From Hamiltosporidium magnivora (taxonomy: Eukaryota > Microsporidia > Dubosqiidae): 17,929 nucleotides of DNA. Below are positions 1 to 7,089 of this stretch, piece after piece. The stretch covers positions 1-17,929 of the forward strand of contig PITI01000176.1 of NCBI GenBank assembly GCA_004325065.1, in the 5' to 3' direction. Under the pieces are notes generated by a model, which saw only the letters and a list, made by a program, of their open reading frames with translations, searched no databases and had not been told where the DNA came from. Positions within the stretch are counted from its first letter, which is position 1. The number at the start of each line of letters is the position of its first letter. The translations under genes were made by a program, and so were the position numbers.

Positions 1-435
1 TGACAAAATACCATAAATCACATCTTAAAAGGCTAGAAATACCCATAAATGTAGAAGCATACATTCAGTCTATAGTACGTAAGAAGACGGTCGAAACAAT
101 TTCCTTTGATCGACGAAGAGGACTTGAGTCAGGACTAAATGCCGAAGAGAGCTGGGAGAGAGCGTCAATAGGTGTTATTATGAGATCAGAGATGCATGAG
201 GAACCAACACCCCCTTTAAAAGAAGCGAAGAGAGATGAAGATGGTGTTAAAACAGAAAATAAGAAAAATAATACACCCCATATTTCACAAGGAGGAGCCA
301 CTCTAGAGGAACCGACCAATAACATAAATGAAGAGTCGGATTTAGAAGAAGAGACATTAGTGGTTAAAGAGGTAGAAGAAAATACATAAAAATGGTAAAA
401 AAATATTTTAACCCAGAATTTATTAAATAAATATG
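1..435 (+). mobile_element. 3' end of LINE-like retrotransposon, copy 1
   Basis: This covers the ORF tail and a short A-rich 3' untranslated end. Similarity to copy 2 runs past the stop codon (TACATAAAAATGG here against TATATAGAATAAT there) and fades after roughly 40 bases, so the 3' end is placed near 435. No target-site duplication or long poly(A) tail could be pinned down. Confidence 0.6.
3..389 (+). CDS. LINE-type retroelement ORF, carboxy-terminal end (partial, 5' end outside window)
   Basis: The frame is open from the window edge (first full codon at base 3) to TAA at 387-389, 128 residues; the start lies outside. The first 60 residues include EAYIQSIVRKKTVETISFDR followed by RRGLESG, which I recognise from memory as the conserved tail of RT proteins of microsporidian LINEs of the restriction-like-endonuclease type. 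The last 65 residues are acidic and of low complexity, ending EEETLVVKEVEENT. The assignment is backed inside the window: the degraded minus-strand copy at 14.2-17.5 kb shares blocks in the same order, for example AAATACCCATAAAT (37-50 and 14569-14582), TTTGATCGA (105-113 and 14506-14514) and GTGG(T/C)TAAAGAGGTA (360-374 and 14260-14274). No stop or frameshift is seen in this stretch, so this copy may be young or intact. An internal ATG at 180 is not a plausible start because the conserved part lies before it. Confidence 0.82.
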   Translation, partial: TKYHKSHLKRLEIPINVEAYIQSIVRKKTVETISFDRRRGLESGLNAEESWERASIGVIMRSEMHEEPTPPLKEAKRDEDGVKTENKKNNTPHISQGGATLEEPTNNINEESDLEEETLVVKEVEENT

Positions 436-539
436 TTTATCAAATATTTACAAACATTTTTAAGTCAAATCACTTTAAAATTTAACAAATACTAGAAAAT
501 AATATAGTTTAAAAAATATCAAGTCTTCTTAAAACAGTG

Positions 540-1075
540 ACATAAGTAAGTTTTTTCATGGTATTAGCTCAGTTTTAGGGTTTACATAGATAACCGTACT
601 CTATCACACCATCAGTATATTTTCTATACTTGTCCTAAAGCTTATTATCACAGGTATTTTTGGACTCATTAATCGAGGAAGCGTTTGCCTGGTGTGTAAT
701 CGAATTTCGAACCCACCTTAGATTCTTAAAGACGGGCTGAATTTTATTACAGTACACTTATGAATCCAAAAAACCGCTAGCTAAGATATATATATCGGAA
801 ACCTACATTAACTCCAACTAGACAGTCCAATTTCATACCAAGAGTTATAAATTATAACTCTTTTTTTCCAATCTTTTGAATAATTAGATTTTTTTCTATT
901 CCAGGCGCCAATTCTTCTAACTCGATTGAGAAAGGCTGGTTTTCCATAATTTAGTGTTGAATTACTCACAGGGTCAACGGTGGTTTCAAATAAAGTTTGA
1001 TAATAAAAACTATAACTCAGTTCGTAGTAATATTTTCGGCATTTTATAAATTTTTTTCTCTTTGCCAAAATTCGC
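540..1075 (-). pseudogene. Unidentified degraded coding tract
   Basis: On the minus strand a stop-free frame runs from about 1074 to 808 with no ATG near its beginning (first possible start is TTG at 1068). It reads as protein-like (residues include NYGKPAFLNRVRRIGAWNRK). Below it, at 620-760, further short open frames occur in two registers, one containing HTRQTLPRLMSPK. Composition is more balanced than in the flanking spacer. This pattern fits a decayed gene, possibly part of a transposable element next to the LINE end, but I recognise no family and the tract may be fortuitous. Confidence 0.25.
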
Positions 1076-1161
1076 TAGAAACAACGCTAAATGTAGTATG
1101 GTATTTCTCACTCTAAATATATATACAATTTTTTCGACATTAATTTTATCTAATCATTGTA

Positions 1162-1300
1162 ATGTAAATGGGTTTTAGTCTGAGTATACTTTCTTGCCAA
1201 ACTACAAATAAAATGTTAATATAAAGTATTTATGTAAATGGAATTTAGTCTTAGTATCTTTCCTTCTTAAACTACAAAGAAAATGTATTATATAATGCAT
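1162..1300. repeat. Two-copy imperfect tandem repeat, period about 70 bp
   Basis: Copy 1 starts ATGTAAATGGGTTTTAGTCT at 1162 and copy 2 starts ATGTAAATGGAATTTAGTCT at 1232. Both continue through AGTAT, CTTTC and AAACTACAAA blocks to AAAATGT. The copies differ at roughly a quarter of positions, so the duplication is old. Confidence 0.8.
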
Positions 1301-1537
1301 GTATTATATAATTAATATACTTTTTGATCTATTTTTATTTTTTGTTCAAATTATAACTCAGTACTCCATTATTTTTTTTAAATAAATTCTATATTTTTTC
1401 TTTGATCTCTAGGAGTATTAAAGGCATAAAATCACACTTTAACCCATGTTTTAATAATACAATTATTTTATCAATTGCTTCTCCATCTTCACCCGTAAAA
1501 AAAATAGTAAAAAATTTTCATAAAAAAAATATTTAAA

Positions 1538-1540
1538 CCC
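1538..1540 (+). promoter_or_regulatory. CCC motif before the 1547 start
   Basis: CCC followed by ATTCAA and then ATG. C-runs are rare in this AT-rich spacer. Its place matches the CCC-type signal described upstream of microsporidian starts and the three other cases in this window. Confidence 0.6.
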
Positions 1541-1546
1541 ATTCAA

Positions 1547-2122
1547 ATGCCCAAAGAAGAAAGTTCGAATTTCAATGAAATAAATATAACTGAATTACAA
1601 CGTAAAATAGAAAATTTATTAACAATACGTATAAAATTAGAACCATTACTTCAAAAGGGAAAAGATTCTTTCAATAAAGAAGATTCATCAACTTTTATAG
1701 ATTTAAAAGAACAAATAGAATTACAACCGAATTTAAAAGAAAAAACTGGCAAAATAATTAATAAAGCAATAAATTCTTTAAATAAAATAAATATAAAACT
1801 TAATTGTACGTCTGATAAAGAGAATAAAGTATTGTTTGGTACGTTGAAAAATCAAATAAATTTGATGACAGAAGAACTGAAACAAAAACATTCAAATAAA
1901 TTTTGTGATTCCAAATTATTTTTAAATTTGATAAAACACAGAAGTGAAAGATTTAATTTCGGTAAAAAATCTAACAAAATTTCAAAAAATGAAAAACAAT
2001 CCAAAAATAAGAAACTTAGTTATGAATATCACGATAAAATGGAAAATTTTGTTGTACAAAAAGGAACAGTTCAATGGCCCGAAGAAAAAATAGATAATTT
2101 ATTTTCTTCATTGATGAATTAA
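1547..2122 (+). CDS. Unknown lysine-rich, mostly helical protein, 191 residues
   Basis: I do not recognise this protein. The ATG at 1547 is preceded by a CCC motif, which supports the start, and the ORF is far longer than chance frames in the surrounding AT-rich DNA. Residues 1-130 are rich in Lys, Glu, Asn, Ile and Leu with spacing typical of long helices (for example ITELQRKIENLL near residue 14 and LKEQIELQ near 53). Residues 138-156 are strongly basic (KKSNKISKNEKQSKNKK), a possible nuclear-localisation or RNA-binding patch. The carboxy end, VQWPEEKIDNLFSSL, is more hydrophobic and could be a binding peptide. No signal peptide or membrane segment is visible. It converges on RPL19 with about 200 bases between stops. 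It is probably a genuine gene of a fast-evolving family; function unknown. Confidence 0.75.
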   Translation: MPKEESSNFNEINITELQRKIENLLTIRIKLEPLLQKGKDSFNKEDSSTFIDLKEQIELQPNLKEKTGKIINKAINSLNKINIKLNCTSDKENKVLFGTLKNQINLMTEELKQKHSNKFCDSKLFLNLIKHRSERFNFGKKSNKISKNEKQSKNKKLSYEYHDKMENFVVQKGTVQWPEEKIDNLFSSLMN

Positions 2123-2323
2123 ATCAAAATTGAAAATTATTTTGTATTTTTTTTTAGAAAAAATAATTTAAATTTCCAAATAATTTTTTTTTGAAGTTAT
2201 TATATGTTCTAATTTAAAATTTAATCCAATTTTTATGAGACTTTTGCCGTCTACTTCCTTTAAAAATGTTTTTTTTTAAATTTAAAAAGAAAATAAAAAA
2301 ATATAAAATAAATCCGTTTAATT
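2123..2323. other. Convergent intergenic spacer
   Basis: About 200 bases of T- and A-runs between the stops of the 191-residue gene and RPL19. It must hold both 3' ends; no individual polyadenylation site could be assigned with confidence. Confidence 0.5.
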
Positions 2324-2854
2324 TCACTTCATCTTCAAAGCCTGTGCTTGTTCAGAAAGTTCTTTCATTTTCACTTCTTCAAGTTTCTGTCGTTCGATAC
2401 TCTCAACAAGAATCTTCTGACTCTTGAATGTATTTCCTTTAACTTGTAAGTAATACTTACGATATTCTGTTGGTGTAATTTTTCCACTCTTACGCATTTC
2501 TCGTAAAATTTTTCTCATTATTCTCATTTTCTTCATCCATATTTCTTTAACAGGTGCACGTGCATTGGCTGTACCCTTTCTCTTTCCAAGTCCCATATGT
2601 CTTCCTTTCGCCTTTTCTTTTTGTCTTTCTCTGGCTCTAAAACGAGAATGAACTACTTGCGGTTTTTGAATTATAAATCCGTCTTTTATAAGATCACGTA
2701 CCTGCTCCCGACTAGATGCGTTAGAAATTCTTGTAAATTCGTTGGGATCAATCCATACCTTTCCTTCTCCACATCTCATGATAACACTAGCCATTCTTCT
2801 TACTGATGGAAGTTTTGTCCTAAAAATTAGTAAAGAGAATAAATTTACTTACAT
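2324..2854 (-). CDS. RPL19: Large-subunit ribosomal protein eL19 (RPL19), two exons
   Basis: eL19 is a structural protein of the cytosolic 60S subunit. The 165-residue product carries family signatures throughout: RCGEGKVWIDPNE near the start, SREQVRDLIKDGFIIQKP, VHSRFRARERQ, GRHMGLGKRKGTANAR and YYLQVKGNTFKSQKILVE. Animal RPL19 is about 196 residues; this one lacks much of the basic carboxy-terminal helix, as expected of reduced microsporidian proteins. The coding sequence joins 2854-2853 (AT) to 2819-2324, with a 33-nt intron at 2852-2820. Splicing supplies the G of the ATG and gives a start MTKLPSVRRMASVIMRCG, which matches the length and pattern of the human start MSMLRLQKRLASSVLRCG. The internal ATG at 2794 would cut off nine residues matching the conserved start. 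A CCCC motif lies nine bases upstream. The gene converges on the unknown 191-residue gene. Confidence 0.97.
2820..2852 (-). other. 33-nt spliceosomal intron inside the RPL19 start codon
   Basis: On the minus strand the donor is GTAAGT (2852-2847), the branch site TACTAAT (2832-2826) and the acceptor TAG (2822-2820), only six bases after the branch motif. The intron falls between the T and G of the start codon. Short 5' introns with the branch site close to the acceptor are known in microsporidian ribosomal protein genes. All three splice signals and the resulting match to the eL19 amino terminus agree. Confidence 0.93.
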
Positions 2855-2863
2855 TTTATTTGT

Positions 2864-2867
2864 GGGG
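2864..2867 (-). promoter_or_regulatory. CCCC motif upstream of RPL19
   Basis: The minus strand reads CAACCCCACAAATAAAAT just before exon 1, with the C-run nine bases from the A of the split start codon. It agrees with the microsporidian CCC-type signal. Confidence 0.65.
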
Positions 2868-4140
2868 TTGAAAAATTGAAAAACTAAAAAAATAAAAAAA
2901 AACGAAAGATTTTGGTGGTTTAATATTTCAAAAAATGAAAAATGTTTAAAGATTAAAAAATTTATAATTAAGTTGAATTGAAATGAAAATTACGAACTTC
3001 AAAATATTTATTTTTTCTACAAAAAAGAGAAATATCCTTATAAGATGAAAGCTTGGATTTAAATGGAAATTAAAAAAAATATTGAAATTGATTTTTTAGT
3101 TCTTATCGTTAGAAATACCGTTATATTTTAATTCAATTAAATTAACATAAATTTTTCTAATCAGTGATATAGCAATATACATACTTTAAAATATTTAATT
3201 GTTTATTATTTGTTTCTAAAGAATTGATAATATCATTGTTTGAGATATGCTTTAGGGTTACAATAATTTTTTAATTCTGGCAGATACTTGATCACTGATA
3301 AGATTATATATAATATTAACTCATGCTAATCGATGTAAATGTCATCTTCCTTAGCCATATCTTTTTCTAGTAATAAAGAACTTAAAATTTAAAATTTATT
3401 TAATAGCGAGCTATTTTTATTTTTGGTTTTTAATTTCTTTATTTTGCCTTTTTCTCCGTTTTTTAGAGAGAGGCTTTCTTCTTTATTTGATTTTTTTATA
3501 TTCTGAGTCAATGCTTTGATTTTGGCTTTCAATTCACACATTGTGGTTATATATTTTGGTACTTATTTTCTTAATATATTTCACCCAATGAAGTCTAATT
3601 TGCTAATTTATATGTTTTCCGTATCTCTCGGCTTCTTTTATAGACGTTGTGATGTTTCTTTCTAAGTCTACTCAGAATTTGATATTGAATCACACCGCTC
3701 TTCGTTTATCAGAAGAAATGATTTTGACGGTCTTTTCAGACTATTTACTAGAAATATATATTTCCATGATTTATTTTGATTGTAAGTATAAATTTGAATT
3801 TAAATAAATGTTTCAGTTGTTTTTTGAAGACTATAAAATATATGTCTTTAATTTATAGGTATTTAAATATTTATAAGATAAAACTTCCGATGTTTGTTGC
3901 AATATCAACGAATAGATCCACTTAATATATTAATTTACTTCATATGTGAGAGTATATATTTTTTTATGAAATAAATTACATTTTTACGTTTAAATTGCTT
4001 TGTGAAAGGGTTTAGACAAGCAAATATCACCTATTTTTGCAAAATTTCTTTTTAAAACACATAACTTCCTGAATATTTCTTTGTAAACTTTTAATGAAAG
4101 ATTCTTGATTGGAAATAAAAATTTTTTATTCTTTGAAAAA
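2868..4140. other. Gene-poor spacer between divergent RPL19 and NAA20
   Basis: About 1.3 kb of AT-rich DNA. No intact gene was seen. The part from about 3170 to 3760 holds a minus-strand coding relic listed separately; the rest shows nothing I can support. Confidence 0.5.
3170..3760 (-). pseudogene. Degraded minus-strand coding relic, possibly a third LINE remnant
   Basis: The relic contains a complete small ORF at 3541-3389 (50 residues, starting MCELKAKIKALTQNIKK, lysine-rich). Just upstream, in a different frame, about 3680-3560 reads ERNITTSIKEAERYGKHIN, then a stop, then QIRLHWVKYIKK. Downstream, around 3300-3200, a frame reads VIKYLPELKN and, after a stop, YYQFFRNK. The KYLP and FF-x-x-K pieces recall, from memory, the region just before the RT domain in microsporidian LINEs, where copy 2 reads DDFFILK. 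The order fits a minus-strand element, but similarity is weak and no catalytic motif is seen. Confidence 0.3.
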
Positions 4141-4143
4141 TGA

Positions 4144-4146
4144 CCC
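4144..4146 (+). promoter_or_regulatory. CCC motif upstream of NAA20
   Basis: CCC followed by TTTA and ATG (4151). The four-base spacing is the same as for SF1/BBP. It supports 4151 as the start rather than any upstream in-frame codon. Confidence 0.65.
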
Positions 4147-4150
4147 TTTA

Positions 4151-4690
4151 ATGTTCACAGTTGATTTGATGTCACCAAAAGATATTTTTGCTTTGGATTT
4201 AGCAAATCTAGATTATAAAACTGATAACTATGGCTTTCAATATTATCTTTATTACCTTTTAAATCACGATTCGGATTGTTTTTCTGTTCATTTATACAAC
4301 ACAGAAGAACCGAAAGATCTACCAAACGAATATTTCAAATATACAAAAAACGTTTCAGCGTATTTGATTGGAAAACACGAAATGGATGATAATTTATTAA
4401 AAGGTCATGTAACTGCATTGAGTGTTGCTCCACAGTATCGTAGATATAACCTTGCCACTATTTTAATGAATTTTCTTGAATTAAATGGAACTTTTTGCAA
4501 TGCTTATTTTGTAGATTTATTTGTCAGAATTTCTAACACGCCAGCTATAAGTTTTTATTCTAAAAATTTTTATAAAGTTTATAGAAAAATAAATAATTAT
4601 TATTCTGATCCACTTGAAGATGGATTTGATATGAGAAAATCTCTACCTATGGATAAAGACGGGAAGTGTTGTATACCAAAATATGACTGA
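4151..4690 (+). CDS. NAA20: NatB catalytic subunit, N-alpha-acetyltransferase Naa20
   Basis: Naa20 (yeast Nat3) with Naa25 forms NatB, which acetylates nascent proteins starting Met-Asp, Met-Glu, Met-Asn or Met-Gln at the ribosome. The 179-residue product matches the family (about 178 in human) across its length. It has NYGFQYYLYYLL (26-37), GHVTALSVAP (85-94) before the acetyl-CoA loop, YFVDLFVRISN (119-129), a Tyr-rich carboxy half with NNYYS (148-152) and DGFDMRKSL (157-165). From the ATG at 4151 to the family's NLD motif is 21 residues, as in human, which with the CCC motif fixes the start. The acetyl-CoA loop reads QYRRYNLA (95-102); the usual Gly is Asn. The gene converges on SF1/BBP; an AATAAA at 4703-4708, 12 bases after the stop, may serve polyadenylation. 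Confidence 0.95.
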   Translation: MFTVDLMSPKDIFALDLANLDYKTDNYGFQYYLYYLLNHDSDCFSVHLYNTEEPKDLPNEYFKYTKNVSAYLIGKHEMDDNLLKGHVTALSVAPQYRRYNLATILMNFLELNGTFCNAYFVDLFVRISNTPAISFYSKNFYKVYRKINNYYSDPLEDGFDMRKSLPMDKDGKCCIPKYD

Positions 4691-4734
4691 TATATGATCT
4701 TAAATAAAATAAGTTTCTTTAATTTTTAATATTT

Positions 4735-4888
4735 CTGATTTCTAAATTTTTAATATTTTTTCTAAAAATTTTTATATCTTTTAAATCTTAAATATTTTGT
4801 CAAAATTTATTTTTGATTTCTAAATTTTTATATCTTTTGCATCTTAAATATTTTTTTAAAATTTATTTTTGATTTCTAAATTTTTAAG
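4735..4888. repeat. AT-rich tandem repeats, period 56-58 bp
   Basis: The block TCTAAA-TTTTTATATCTTTT-ATCTTAAATATTTT recurs, with units starting at 4761, 4819 and 4875 and a shorter related start at 4741. The 4761 and 4819 units are nearly full length; the others are partial. The array fills most of the 272-base gap between the stops of NAA20 and SF1/BBP, so it probably sits at both 3' ends. Confidence 0.8.
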
Positions 4889-4962
4889 AATAGAAAATAA
4901 TTATTTTTTATAATAAAACATATCAAAGACTCATCAACTAACAATTATAATAATTTATTAAA

Positions 4963-5856
4963 TTATTTATTATATACGTTATAATAATACCACCAAATAT
5001 AATATTTCTCCCATTCGCTTACGTTTTCTTTCTCTGTTGATTTTTCTGATCTTAATTCTTTTAATTGTTCTACTTTTAAATTATTTTCCATTTCTGGTAT
5101 ATCAATAGCGCTTTCAATTAAATTTTCTAATACAAGTACACCCATCTCTACAGAATGTAAAGTATCACCATATACAATACAATATAATGGATCGGTTTCA
5201 TTATATACATTTTCATCTGCTAATTTAGTACCATTTTTATTTGGTTGAATATACTTTTTATTGAGATTTTTTGTATCTAAATTTCTCTTTGTAGAAGGTT
5301 TAATTTCATTTGGTTCTTTATAAGTTCCTTTGATATTCATTTTTACATTACAAAATGTTTCTATTGCTTTGAATGTAGAACCCTTGGGACCAAGCATCAT
5401 ACCAACAAAATTAATATTCGGATATTCCATAGAAGGAATATAAACTAATTTACTATATCTACTACCATCTTTATATTCGGTTGGCATTCTATAGCTGGGA
5501 TTGTGTATTTTAAGTAATGAAAGTATTTTATTTCTTCTATTACTATAAATTTCTTGTAGAAGTGATTGTGTATCTTTGTTTGAAATGGGTAACAAATTAT
5601 ATGGAGTATATGTGATATTATATGGATTGGTATTATGAGCACTTTGAATAGTTTGATCGGTTGCATTTATAAATGGTGAAAAGTTCCTTGTATTTTTGAT
5701 GGCAAATTTTGATATATTATCTTTTTTTTGATTTTCTTTTTCATTTTTTGTCTTGACTAGTTTTAATCGTTTGTTGATTATATCAAGGCGTAATGATAAA
5801 ATGTAGGTTTCTACACCCGTTTTTTTAATGGATTCTGGGAGGTTTTCTTCTTTCAT
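4963..5856 (-). CDS. MSL5: Branchpoint-binding protein SF1/BBP (MSL5) homologue, KH domain
   Basis: SF1/BBP binds the intron branch-site RNA in the first spliceosome complex. The 297-residue product has the family order. An amino-terminal helix ETYILSLRLDIINKRLKL (16-33) comes first, then the pre-KH helical pair with NRRNKILSLLKIHNPSYRMP (106-125). The KH domain spans about 137-250, with YPNINFVGMMLGPKGSTFKA at 145-164 (GPKG loop) and DPLYCIVYGDT near 222-232. A QUA2-like LKVEQLKELR follows (260-269). The KH domain has a long Lys/Asn-rich insert (about 180-220). The CCHC zinc knuckles of yeast and animal proteins are absent; the protein ends in a Tyr/Trp-rich tail (WEKYYIWWYYYN). I chose ATG 5856 because CCCC lies four bases upstream and the family's first helix follows. 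ATG 5877 would add seven residues, and an upstream in-frame GTG at 6126 gives an unlikely hydrophobic extension. Confidence 0.9.
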   Translation of the reverse strand: MKEENLPESIKKTGVETYILSLRLDIINKRLKLVKTKNEKENQKKDNISKFAIKNTRNFSPFINATDQTIQSAHNTNPYNITYTPYNLLPISNKDTQSLLQEIYSNRRNKILSLLKIHNPSYRMPTEYKDGSRYSKLVYIPSMEYPNINFVGMMLGPKGSTFKAIETFCNVKMNIKGTYKEPNEIKPSTKRNLDTKNLNKKYIQPNKNGTKLADENVYNETDPLYCIVYGDTLHSVEMGVLVLENLIESAIDIPEMENNLKVEQLKELRSEKSTEKENVSEWEKYYIWWYYYNVYNK

Positions 5857-5860
5857 TTTA

Positions 5861-5864
5861 GGGG
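5861..5864 (-). promoter_or_regulatory. CCCC motif upstream of SF1/BBP
   Basis: The minus strand reads CCCC-TAAA-ATG. The C-run lies between the two candidate ATG codons and so favours the inner one (5856). Confidence 0.6.
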
Positions 5865-6703
5865 AATTCAAAACCATTTTTGATCGTCTTTTTTTTAAGA
5901 AAATAAATTCTAAATTTAAATCTGTAATCGATGAATTACAAGGATTAACTATGAAAATACGAGAAAATGCTGCCAGAGTTGTGATATGAGATGAAAATCC
6001 TAATTTTACGGTTAAAAGAATCAACAACCATCGGAAAATGGTATATTCTCTTTGATGGAATATGTAATGAAGGTTTTTAAAGAGTATTATGATAATTAAA
6101 TTTATCTCTGAATAAATTTCTTTCACTCTACTTTAAATTTAACGGAATTCAAGTCACTGAAAATAACCATAAATATATCTACTGTGTCATTATTTTCAAG
6201 AAAATAGCTAATAGTGTCAGATATATTCCTGGGTTCATAAATACAGTGCTATATTAATAGAATCAAATGTTTTTTTTGTTTTTATTTCACTGTTTATAAA
6301 TGGTTTTGTACAAATAAATACTTTTTAGAATTATTTTTAGGCTTTTTAAAAAAGTAGCGTTCAGAGCACTGGAAAATACTAATCTTACTGAATAAATTAA
6401 AAAGCGAAATGATTGTCTATAATTAAAAGGCAGGTATTTTGAATGAACATTTCCTTTCCTTAGTCTTAGATATAACCAGCAACGCGATTTAAATAAATTT
6501 CCATAGACAAAGCTTAATTAAAAAATTATAAAGCCTTTTTTTTTATTGATTAGAAATATAGAAAGAAAAAAAAAATTGAAACTAAAATTTAAAACATGAA
6601 AATATAGGCTGTAAAGAAGTCCGAAATAATTCTAAATTGGTTAAATCGGGTTTTTCTGATGAAGTATCGATATACGAAGGACTTTTACTTCATCCGATTT
6701 TTC

Positions 6704-6907
6704 TTAAATATGCCTATTTACAAACAAGCAATGGGTTTCTGACAATATCACACCGCTTGTATGACAGCCTTTATTCATTTTTTGGCTTAATGAGTCTGCG
6801 TCTATATCAGCCAAAGGAATGAAAAACTTTAATACAACTGCCATTCTTAAGCAGATCAGCTGATAGTATACATAAGATATTAAATCTAATTCACAGCCAA
6901 GGGCATA
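6704..6907 (-). pseudogene. Unidentified open frame without ATG start, 67 codons
   Basis: This minus-strand frame lies between a TAA at 6910-6908 and a TAA at 6706-6704. Its composition is mixed and protein-like, with residues such as ADIDADSLSQKMNKGCHTSG and SETHCLFVNRHI. Past the second stop the same frame continues EKSDEVKVLRISILHQ. No family is recognised. It overlaps an equally long plus-strand frame at 6637-6822, and only one can be real; the minus frame looks more protein-like to me. Likely a relic, if anything. Confidence 0.2.
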
Positions 6908-7089
6908 TTATGTAAATTTCTCCCTGGTGGTATGCAAGTAATTATAAAAAATAACTAGAAATAGAAGTCTGCAACTCATTGGTACTATAATGAGAAGCTT
7001 GGTCGTGCTATTAATAATTAATTGCTAAAAAATTGACGAATAATAAGTCAAAATCGAAACAAATAGAAAAAAAGAACTAATAGAAGTAG

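Larger units (their letters stand above)
1076..1546. other. AT-rich spacer upstream of the 1547 gene
   Basis: No gene was seen. It holds the tandem duplication described separately, a 13-base direct repeat (TGTATTATATAAT twice near 1285-1314) and, at its end, the CCC motif of the next gene. Confidence 0.6.

Noticed and set aside
65..325. Minus-strand 86-codon frame at the left edge
   Set aside because: It is antisense to the LINE ORF tail, whose plus-strand reading is confirmed by similarity to copy 2.
556..600. tRNA-like start (TATTAGCTCAGTTTTAGGG) resembling an A box
   Set aside because: The D-stem lacks its 3' partner, no anticodon arm forms, and no TTCGA-type T-loop follows at the right distance.
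690..720. B-box-like GGTTCGAAATTC on the minus strand
   Set aside because: The T-stem does not pair and no A box or acceptor stem is present.
2597..2806. Plus-strand 69-codon frame
   Set aside because: It is antisense to RPL19.
4109..4150. Upstream extension of NAA20 by 14 residues
   Set aside because: It would start at TTG. The ATG at 4151 gives the family's exact amino-terminal length and follows a CCC motif.
5445..5666. Minus-strand 73-codon frame in another register
   Set aside because: It lies inside the SF1/BBP coding sequence and is an off-frame shadow.
5857..6126. Upstream in-frame extension of SF1/BBP, including a KKRRSK stretch that recalls the U2AF-ligand motif of SF1
   Set aside because: The extension would start at GTG, is hydrophobic and AT-driven, the motif lacks its key Trp, and the CCCC signal lies downstream of it.
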